From positions 106,001-170,000 of the forward strand of contig CM029129.1 in NCBI GenBank assembly GCA_016859345.1: 64,000 bases of DNA, in the 5' to 3' direction. A model generated the notes under the pieces. It ran no database searches and was not told the origin of the DNA. It saw only the letters and a list, made by a program, of their open reading frames with translations. The DNA comes from Istiophorus platypterus. Lineage: Eukaryota; Chordata; Actinopteri; Istiophoriformes; Istiophoridae. Position 1 is the stretch's first letter. Each line of letters starts with the position of its first letter. The position numbers and the translations under genes were made by a program. Positions 55,899 to 64,000 of this stretch are shown piece by piece.

Positions 55899-57690
55899 AT
55901 ACAGTGGCTTCACTGTTAGGTCCATCAGTATTTGGACAGTGACACACTTTTGCAATTTTGCCTCTGTACCCCATCACAATGGATGGATTTTAATTGATGC
56001 CATCAAAATGTGATTGAAGTGTAGACTTTCAGCTTTCATTCGAGGGGTTTTACAAAAAGACCTCTTTGTGTATGGAAATTATTGCCATTTTCAAGGGCTC
56101 AAAAGTTATTGGAAATATAGACATGATTATAAATATGAGGATTATTTTTAATACTTGGATGAAAATCCTTGGCAAAAAATTACTGCAAGAAATCTTGAAC
56201 CCATGGACATCACCAAATGCTGAGTGTCCTCCCTTGAGATCGAACATTAACTTCACATAACTGACCTCTGTGTGCTTCAAGAGTCTTGCCAGTGATAGCT
56301 GACATGAAAGAATAATTACAACTTGCCCAAATGAAAAAAATTCTGAAAACCTCTCACCATTTTTCTTGTGGTTCAGCTTTAATTCAAAGGGTTTCACAAA
56401 AACTTTAAAATAACTGCTAATCCTCTGCAGTCAACAACTGCCTGAAGTTTGTAACCCATGGACATCGCCAAATGTTGAATTTCATCCCGTGAGTTGCTTT
56501 GCCAGGTCTTTACCCCAGCCTCCTTCAGCTGCTACTTGTTTGTCAGCCTCTCCACCCTCCGTATTGTCCCCAGAAAGTGAAAAGCACGCTCAGTTGTGTT
56601 TAGATCAGGTGACCGACTTGAAGAATATTACAGTTCTTTGCCTTGAGATACTCTTGGGTTGATTTCACAATATGTTTTGGGTCATTATCAAGCTCTGCTG
56701 TAAAGCATCATCTTACCAGTTTTGCAGCATTTGGCTGAATCTAAGCTGATAGTATAGCCCAATATAATCCATCATGCTACTTCCATCAGCAGTAATATCA
56801 TCAATAAACATCAGTTACCTGGTTCCATTTGCAGACATACATACCCATGCCATAACACTGCCTCCACCATGTATGGCAGATGATGCGGTGGCTTTGGATC
56901 ATGAGCCATTTCTTTCCTTCTCCATACTCTTCTTTTCTGATCATTCTGGTTTCATCTGTCCAAAGAATCTTGTTCAAGTAGGCTTTTCTAGATATTTTCT
57001 GGCAAAGTCTAATCTGGCCCCTTTGTTCTTAAGTGTTACTAATTGTTTTTACCTTGTTCTAAACCCTCTGTATTAACATCCATGATCGTGTCTCTTGTTT
57101 GCAGACTGGGACAGTGATATGCCTCCCCTCTGGAGAGAGGTCTTGACCCCGCTAGATGTTGTGAAGAGCTTTTTCCTTACCAAGGAGAGAATTCTGCGAT
57201 CATCCACTTTAGTTGTCTTTTGTAGTCTTTCATGCCTTTTGGTGTTACTGAGCTTACCAAGTGCATATTTTCTTTTTAAGAATGTACCAGATTGTTGATT
57301 TGCCCATTCCTAAAGTTTCTGCTATCTGTCTGATAGGTTTGTTTTGTGATTTCAGTCTAATGATGTCCTTCATTTGAATCTACACCTTTTTGGAATGCAT
57401 ATTAAAAGCTGCCATGAACAACTACCAAATGCGAAGTCAACACTTGGAATACACTCAGGACCTTTTATCTGCTTCATTTGTCATGAAATAATTAGGGAAC
57501 AGGCCACACCTGGCCATGAAACTGATAAACTTCCAATTACGCAATTACTTCTGAGCTCCTGAAATTGAAGCACTATGTGTAAAAATTGCTGTAATTCCTA
57601 AACTGTTACCGTAATTTTTTTAAACCCCTTGAATTAAGTTTGAAGGTCTACACTTAAATCACATCTTGATTAATTTTTCATTGTACAAAT
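55899..57690 (-). mobile_element. Decayed Tc1/mariner-type transposon with internal duplication
   Basis: The left end reads TACAGTGGCTTCACTGTTAG, then GGTCCATCAGTATTTGGACA. The right side ends near AAACCCCTTGAATTAAGTTT, the same inner terminal sequence as the 41.4 kb element. The interior on the minus strand carries the transposase complement, including TCTGGTTTCATCTGTCCAAA and AATGTACCAGATTGTTGATT. The segment ACCCATGGACATC(A/G)CCAAATG occurs twice, near 56,199 and 56,454. Confidence 0.75.
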
Positions 57691-58109
57691 ATTTATGAAC
57701 CTTTATTATTATTATTATTTTAAATAATCAAGTAATCCTCAAATGTATGTATTCCAAAGCCCTGGGAAAATCTGCTCCTTTTAAATTTGGTTATTGTTTT
57801 TGGTGAAAATCAATAAAGAATATAAAAAGTTAGCTTTACAATTAGAAAACATTGTTGCAAGTTGTAAAATTCTGCAGGTCATAAACACTTGCAGACAGCC
57901 TCACGTTCCATCCTTATTTGACTTCAGTGTGTCTTCAACTAACAAGAGGTTTGAAGTCTGTGATCATCAAACTTTTGCTGTTTATATTTTTGTCCCCCAT
58001 CCTTTGCTGCTAGGTGCCCATTTTTAAGAGCTTCAGTTTGGGAGAACAGTTCTAAGTACTCTCTGTTCTTTACATGAAACACACGTTAGTAAAATAATGT
58101 CCTCCTTAC

Positions 58110-58251
58110 CTAAGATGACACTTTTTTTTGGCCACTTTGCTGGCATGTAGCAGCTGAGATTGCAGAAGTAGTTATGGTAGGGCACATCATGGGCGATCAC
58201 CTCAGCATTGATAATGCAGCACTCATTCTCTTGACTTGCCTTGTTCAGAGT
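58110..58251 (-). pseudogene. GRAMD1-like VASt exon with frameshift
   Basis: Acceptor GAGTTCAG, donor TTAG/GTAAGG. Reads TLNKASQENECCIINAEVIA, then HDVPYHNYFCNLSCYM in one frame, and SKVAKKKCHLR in the next. This is equivalent to DVPYHDYFYTINRYTLTRVARNK. Splice sites survive. Confidence 0.8.
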
Positions 58252-58337
58252 CTGAACTCACAACAGCACAGTCTCTGCTAACAAATAATTGAAATTTGCA
58301 AATAGTAGGCAACTCGACAAAGTATCAACCACCAAAC

Positions 58338-58456
58338 CTGTGTGTCAGTGACTGTGGAAGTCTTGGGAGCCAGAAGATTATTCAGGGTGATGGTGTACAT
58401 GATCTCTCTGGTCCGGTTATCATCCTACCCTTTTCTCTATGTGTGATACACCACAT
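58338..58456 (-). pseudogene. GRAMD1-like VASt exon with two in-frame TAG codons
   Basis: 119 bases from acceptor CTTGCAG to donor CAG/GTTTGG. Reads VVYHT-stop-RKG-stop-DDNRTREIMYTITLNNLL, then APKTSTVTDTQ. Both stops were located directly as CTA on the plus strand (58437-58439 and 58425-58427). Confidence 0.85.
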
Positions 58457-59498
58457 CTGCAAGAAAAAAGATGAAAAGGAGCTTAGAGGGACCCTGTGGT
58501 GTTATTAACACTAATGAGCAATGTGTTGACAAGTGGGTCAGTCTATCATTTATCATTGTATCATTGTATCATTTACAAGTGCACAAGGACACAAGACTCA
58601 TGATTTACATCATACCACTGAAATACACTATACTTCTGACCAGCAGTTAGTAGCAGTATTGCTCCAAGCAACATAAGTAAACATGGATATAAACAATGCA
58701 TGGTTTTTATATTTAATAATTTTAATTTAATTTAATAATTGTTTTATGAGGAGGGATATACAATCAACATGCTTGTTAAACACAATGCATTTTGGTGAGT
58801 AACACTAAATATAACCAGAACTTTTGTCTGTTTACAATAAACTTCCATAGTGTTGTGGCACCTATAAGGTTTCTAGCAAAAAAAGTAACAAAAGACATTG
58901 TCCATGTGTAACTATCTGTACAACCGGCACGAGATACACCGCTGTACATAAGTGTAACTCAATAATATTTTGAATTGAAGTTGGAATATTAACAGTTACA
59001 AGATGACAAATGATTTTGTTCATAAATTTTTCAGTGACTGCTACAGCACTAGATTCTAATTACACATATTTCTAACCTCTCAGTGTTTGAACAAGTCAGA
59101 CAATGGTATTGGCACACACACACGTGCACACACACGCACACATATTTTCAACATTCTGTATTAACATTCTGTATAAAATCAGTTTTGAATCAATTTAAAC
59201 AAGTTATCTTCTCCCCATACCTATCGTTTTTTTCCAGTTTACTTTTACCAGTTTGGAGTGATGGCCACATTCTGTCTTGATACAACAGTGTAAACTTATG
59301 AAGTTGCACCTCATTTCAAACTTAAGGAGTTAGGCTATCCCACAATAAAGTTAGAAAAAACTCACAAGCCATTGAGGAGAACAATACAGCATTTCCATAC
59401 AGCAAAAAAGGAAATGAGGTGCATGATCTATAATGAATTTATCTGAAAACCTCCTCTGTGTTTGAAAGTCCCTCATGAACTCTGAAAAATAAATTTAC

Positions 59499-59577
59499 AT
59501 TTCGTCCACACCAAACTTGTACACCCTGTTGATGTATAGTTTGCCACTCTGGTCCTGGAGGAAAGCTTGCACCTCAC
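59499..59577 (-). pseudogene. GRAMD1-like exon, start of VASt domain
   Basis: 79 bases, acceptor TTTTGTGCAG, donor AAT/GTAAAT. Encodes GEVQAFLQDQSGKLYINRVY, then KFGVDEM, matching GRLYINRVFHISAERMF of GRAMD1. The frame is intact. The first glycine codon is completed by the preceding exon. Confidence 0.75.
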
Positions 59578-59724
59578 CTGCACAAAAGGGGGTACGTGAG
59601 TGTGTTGTGGAGTAAAAACTGAACAGATAACCATATAAAAAAATCTGTGGCAATCAGCAAATATACTTTAAGTTATATAGAGGGTGATAACAACAAACAG
59701 GTGACAGGATAAAGGAGTAAATCC

Positions 59725-60010
59725 ACATAAAGCTTCTTAGTAAGGTGTTGTGCCACCAACAGCTGCCAGAACAGCTTCAGTGCTCCTAGACATTGATTCT
59801 CCAAGTCTCTGGAACTGTACTGAAGGGATGGAACACTATTGTACTAAAAGATAGTCCCTGATTTTGATGTCCTGATAGTGGTGGGGGAGATCGCTGTCTA
59901 ACATGCTGGACAAAAATCTCGCATAGGTGTTAAACTGAGTTGAGATCTGGTGACTGCGAAGGCTTTAGCATATGACATACATCATTCTCATACTTATCAA
60001 ATAATTCAGT
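59725..60010 (-). mobile_element. Second-family Tc1-type fragment inserted in the GRAMD1-like remnant
   Basis: TAAGGTGTTGTGCCACCAAC, AGTGCTCCTAGACATTGATT, GATGTCCTGATAGTGGTGGG and GAGTTGAGATCTGGTGACTG match the terminal part of the family seen at 45.98 and 53.86 kb. It lies between the linker exon and the VASt-start exon. Confidence 0.65.
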
Positions 60011-60151
60011 GGACCCTCATGCCATATGTGGTTGCAATCAAGTTTGCTATGTTTCTCCACTCATTTTCTGGGTTTTCCCTTTAATGTTTCCCTCATCTGG
60101 ATGTTGTTTTACATGTCTAAAATTTATCTTAATTTTTTTTTTGTGTCTTAG

Positions 60152-60329
60152 ATGAGTCACTGAGCTTGGTTGGTAGGTCCTCACTGTTGTTCAGGTTGAG
60201 GGATGGTGAAGGGGCTAGGCTGCCACACTGACTACTGTGCTGGCTGCTGCAGTTCTCAGACATGGGGAAGATCAGGAGGTCTGTGTCAGGAAAATGGGTG
60301 GATACATCCTCCAAAGGAGCCAGGTCATA
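60152..60329 (-). pseudogene. GRAMD1-like linker exon (tentative)
   Basis: Opens after acceptor CCAACAG: YDLAPLEDVSTHFPDTDLLI, then FPMSENCSSQHSSQCGSLAP and NSEDLPTKLSDSS. It is serine-rich, as in the GRAM-VASt linker, and positioned just before the VASt exon. It is followed by an A-run where a donor is expected. Assignment rests on position and composition. Confidence 0.5.
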
Positions 60330-61779
60330 CTGTTGGACCAGGAAGAGCCCATAAGAAAATCAGTAACACTGCAGAGTAAAAACAGGAATCTCCATTGATT
60401 ACAGAGCTGCTCCAGTGATCTAGTTTTCCTTTTACATGAACTGGGGGGATTAAGAAGATTATTTTACAGACACAAGAGCTGTGTTGGTTGGTCACATATT
60501 TGTCTGTCTCATCCTGTTAATACCATTGATGTATTATGCACTGCACATTAGCCATGCTGCTCACACTTGTGTACACTGAACACTTAAATGTAAAATGTCA
60601 TGAAACAGCAATTTGTTTGGCAAGGGCCAGGAAAATCCAGTTCTATCCACCAAAGAAAAAATGTACAAATATATATACTCTATTTTGTCTCCAAACAAAG
60701 ACTTTCTTTATATCCCAAAATCCAAAATGATTGGATTTTGAGAGGATCTGCTCTGAAGAATGTGATAAATTATCCCATTCCGGGTGGAAACCCTTGGTTT
60801 TAGAGAAACAGGATGACTAGGATGGGAGACCCTTAATCACTTATTAGATATCATATTAAAGACTTCTTTTTATACACTCACCAAGAACTTTATCATGAAC
60901 ACCATACTTATACTGGGTAGTTCATCATTTTGCTCTCAAAAAGCCTAATTTGTTGTGCTCATTGTTTTCCTCCACAGGTAGCTCTTGACAGTACCTGCAC
61001 CATGGAGAGAGACAGCAGCTGTAGGTCAAGATTACCAGCTTGGTCCACACTGCCAAAGATGGGCCAAACACATGCATGGACATGGGTTGAACGAACGTGA
61101 TTATGGATTTTGGTTTTCTTTACTGATCTCCTGAAAGATGGACACCAAAAACATACAACGCAGGTTTAAAAATCAAAAATCTCAGGTGACAAATTCCTAT
61201 ACTTCTTTTTTTATAAGACTTGGACTTTTCAATCCATCACTTTGACTCTTCAACATTCCAAAAATCCTTTCTTATTTTATTTTTTTTTTTATCTGGACCT
61301 CCACTTTGTGGATCTTTAGAGAAGTAAAAATCATCATAACCCAAGGTTATCTGTACTTATTTGAAGCAAGTTTTTAGCTTGTCATTAATTAGTATGAATA
61401 TGTAGGCCTATAACTTTGAACTTGAGTATGTAATCACTCGATAACATTTTTTATTTTATTTCTATTTTTAAGTAAACTATTACCTAATTTATTATGATTA
61501 AATTGCTCTATTGTCGAGGAACAGGTAAAGTTGGTCAAACTAGAAATATTTTTCACCATGAGTAGGAAAGTGTAACCTGTAATGGAATCTACACTATGTT
61601 GGGTGCAGTCTTAGTGAGATTTTTATAACTGTAGTTAAAACTCAACCAATGTTTTTGGAAATTGATATGGAAAATTAATGGAAGAATAATTTCTACACAC
61701 CATACTCTGGTCATAATAATCTATGAAATTATCAGCTTTAATTGGCTTAAAAAGAAAAATCAACTCTAGAGATGCCATG

Positions 61780-62190
61780 GCTGGTGGTAGGATTGCAGGC
61801 AGGGAGGACCCAAGTGCAGATACACAGGCAGGCTGGTGCAATGAAGTTACTTTAATACAATAAATGATGAAGACCAGGGTTACAGATAGATTGTTACAAA
61901 GACAGACAGGCAGTAGACAACTTGTCACTATATACAGCTAGCAGGCAGGTAGCAGGCTGTTCAACAGCATGGATAAATGAACAAATGAACTGGCAAGACT
62001 AGGGGAAAACAGCTTATATAAATAAAGGGTTGAAAAACAGGGAAATAAGGAACAGTTGTGAAATTAGACAGGGACGTTCCAGTCACAGGAGTTTAGCCAA
62101 GTGATTCAATAGTCACAGGTGGATTTGGGAACAGAGAGCAGTCTGGGGACATCTGCTGGGTGGAAGGAGTCACGACAGAAACAATGGTAG
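61780..62190. repeat. Dispersed repeat of a common teleost type
   Basis: Text such as GGGAGGACCCAAGTGCAGAT, AAGTTACTTTAATACAATAA, GACAGGGACGTTCCAGTCAC and GGAGTCACGACAG has the layout of widespread fish repeats (GAC-CCAAGTGCAG opening, CACGACAG closing). The class is unassigned. Confidence 0.5.
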
Positions 62191-62769
62191 CAAATTTAAG
62201 ATTGACACTTATTGACAGAAATGGAGCTCTGCCATTATATGCTCATTCAGTTGAGATGTATTACAAGTCTGAGCTTAAACCTTTAACACTGCTCCTTGAT
62301 TCTTTGTGGAGAATTAGCATATACAATAAAGTTTTTAAAAAAAAATTCTTGAATGTGTGTGAATTTCTCAAATATGTACAGTATATACGAGGGAAGACGT
62401 GAGAACATTGGTTTATTCAAGAGTGTGAATGTATGCATTATTATTTAATTTTGTTTAATAAATATTTCCCTATATCTACTGAATAACATTTGCTACATTT
62501 TGATTAATTGCTTCATTTACTTATATGTTTGGTAATTCCTTCTTTAACCTATCTCTTTCTTTAGCCTATTTTTCAATATACTCTCTCAATTAATGCATGT
62601 GTTATACCTAAGAGCCTCTTTCGTTTTGTATCAGTACATTTTGACAAGCATTTTCAGTCAGAGCTTCATGAAAGATTTTGATTTGAGTATACTTGCAGGT
62701 CTGAATCTTTGCACAAAGGCTTACTGCTTTTACTATGTATTCATTGGGAAAATAATATTCTAATTACAA

Positions 62770-63540
62770 AGGCAGGACTGCTCCGGTGGGTGTCACCTGA
62801 GGCTGGGATGAAGGCAGGACTGCTCTGGTGGGCAGTGACTAAGGCATGACCACAGGAGTGACTGAGCAGGACGCCAATGGCGAAGGCATGTCCCCAATGG
62901 AGACAGAGCAGGAGGGCGACAAGCAAAGACAGGACCCCAATAGACACAGGGCAGGAGGGTGACAGTGAAGGCAGGTGCCATCAGGAGTAAGAGCAGAATA
63001 CTGGGGTCTAAAGTAGGTGTCCAGTGACAAGGGGGTGAGACTGGCCAACAGGCAAGGCTGAAAACCAGACAACATAAAGGCTGTTAACTGGATTATTGGG
63101 CAGACAGCCTGATAATCTGGCTGGTCATTGTTGGCCTAAATGATGGCATCAGCAGCAAGCTCATCACCGATGGCTGATATAATGCCCAACTGATGGTCTG
63201 GCAGGTCTTTCTGTGCATCAGCAGCGGCTGCTGACTGAAGATAAGGCAGGGCATTGCCAGTGGCTGCTGACCTGATGATCAGGCAAGGTGACAGCAAGGA
63301 CAGGAGACTTGGGTACAGGCACTACATCTGCAGGTGCAGCCAACTGGGAACCAGGAGCCAATGTTGCCAGGCGGCCAACTGGGAAATATTGGTAGGTGTT
63401 GTCCAGGCCACCAACTGGGAACCAGGAGCAGGTTTCCTCTGGGCCAGTGACTGGGGACCAGAAGCAGGCTTGATGTTGGGTAACTCAGGAACAGATTCAG
63501 GAACAGGTCTGAGGTCGGTCCTGATGCCTAACTAAGGAAC
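62770..63540. repeat. Degenerate G-rich tandem repeats
   Basis: The first part repeats GGCAGGACTGCTC(C/T)GGTGG and variants of GGCATG/GGACCCCAATAG at roughly 30-base spacing. The second part repeats CCAACTGGGAACCAGGAGC at about 60-base spacing (near 63,340, 63,410 and 63,440). Long open frames here (such as 63,254-63,535) are repeat peptides. Confidence 0.6.
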
Positions 63541-64000
63541 AATCCAATCCAAAATCTGTCAATGGGACACAGCCATGGAAACAAAAACACAGAAATGATA
63601 CATATAACAGTTATAAGAGGGCAGATGAATGCAATATGGCAATATCAGATCCTTTCTGGGAAAGAGCACTATGTAAGGGGAGACATTGCTTCCGATTCGG
63701 TATCGTTCTACCTAATGTCCAGTTTTAGCTTTGACTGGACTGAATTGCTTGTCCTTAGGACACACAACTTGGTAAAACAGAAATAGTAGAAAATTGCATG
63801 TCATCCAAGTGTTTATTTATTGCCAAGTCCTTAATTGTCCAATCATCTTTGCTTTGTATGAACAGAAATTCATACTGGTATTTCCTGAGAATGTGCCACT
63901 GCTTTCATGAAACAAAGTCATGGCTAAATTCAGACAGAATATCTGAAAAATCCAAACGTAATCTGCTATCTTAGTTTTGTGAAACAGCCCCTCTGTTTCG

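Larger units (their letters stand above)
48428..57849. other. Spacer upstream of dact3, transposon-rich in its second half
   Basis: 48.43-51.0 kb is A+T-rich with a (GT)n run and no recognised exon. It should include the dact3 promoter just above 48,427. 51.0-57.7 kb is largely Tc1-type transposon remnants, some nested. Confidence 0.65.
57850..60329 (-). pseudogene. GRAMD1/Aster-type gene remnant (VASt sterol-transfer domain), inactivated
   Basis: GRAMD1 (Aster) proteins move cholesterol at ER-plasma membrane contacts through a GRAM and a VASt domain. Minus-strand blocks in order: a linker (60329-about 60152), VASt start GKLYINRVYKFGVDEM (59577-59499), TREIMYTITLNNLLAPKTST (58456-58338), and NKASQENECCIINAEVIAHD then VPYHNYF (58251-58110). 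All match GRAMD1B-type VASt. Lesions: TAG at 58439-58437 where the family has tryptophan (HPW), TAG at 58427-58425, and a one-base loss near 58,140 that moves SKVAKKKCHLR out of frame. No exon for the MFELLF part was found, and the linker exon lacks a GT donor. A very eroded next exon may lie at about 57,939-57,850. The GRAM domain and membrane anchor were not found. GRAMD1A, B or C origin is undecided. Confidence 0.78.
60330..64000. other. Repeat-containing tail of the window, no gene recognised
   Basis: 60.33-61.75 kb is A+T-rich. A weak candidate exon on the minus strand near 60,960-61,000 (YCQELPVEENNE) could not be assigned. From 61.78 kb the sequence is repeat-derived up to about 63.54 kb. 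The last 450 bases show nothing recognisable. Confidence 0.5.

Noticed and set aside
60960..61010. Possible minus-strand exon reading YCQELPVEENNE after a CT-rich acceptor
   Set aside because: The position could suit an upstream GRAMD1 exon, but the peptide does not match the GRAM domain well enough.
1..64000. CRISPR arrays, bacterial defence islands, riboswitches, operons
   Set aside because: The window is vertebrate. The periodic repeats seen are microsatellites or transposon-derived, with no spaced direct repeats.

Overview
The window looks like euchromatic DNA from a teleost (ray-finned) fish. The recognisable genes are vertebrate and split into short GT-AG exons. The DNA is A+T-rich. 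The transposon load is fish-like: many decayed Tc1/mariner copies, a family of tRNA-like SINEs, L2/Rex1-type LINE tails ending in TTGAA repeats, and one R2/R4-type LINE. I found no bacterial-type features, CRISPR array or operon.

Layout. (1) 1-14,906, minus strand: the first six coding exons of a myotonic dystrophy protein kinase orthologue (dmpk). The gene runs off the left edge in the middle of the catalytic loop. Exons 2-6 lie in the first 1.3 kb, and exon 1 lies 13.4 kb away across a repeat-bearing intron. (2) 14,907-18,195: the spacer between two divergent genes, including about 0.9 kb of strongly pyrimidine-rich DNA. (3) 18,196-22,405, plus strand: a compact four-exon LBH-domain gene predicted to encode 156 aa. 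(4) 22,406-30,173: spacer between convergent genes, holding a SINE and several microsatellites. (5) 30,174-48,427, minus strand: a Dapper-family gene (dact3) whose three coding exons join in phase to give 683 aa, with a 14.5 kb first intron packed with transposon remnants. (6) 48,428-57,850: a transposon-rich spacer with nested Tc1 elements. (7) About 57,850-60,330, minus strand: decayed exons of a GRAMD1/Aster sterol-transfer gene with two in-frame stops and a frameshift, so a probable pseudogene. (8) 60,330-64,000: repeats, with no gene recognised.

No operon-like functional link exists between these genes. DMPK is a cytoskeletal and muscle kinase, LBH proteins are small acidic transcriptional cofactors, DACT3 is a Dishevelled-binding Wnt modulator, and GRAMD1 proteins move sterol at ER-plasma membrane contacts. 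DMPK and DACT3 are both on human 19q13.3, so part of this is probably a conserved syntenic block (inference).

The points most worth a second look are the GRAMD1-like pseudogene, the GT-repeat beside the dmpk exon 1 donor, the tiny first coding exon of the LBH gene, the last-exon acceptor of dact3, and two or three strong hairpins. I did not find a convincing new molecular system.
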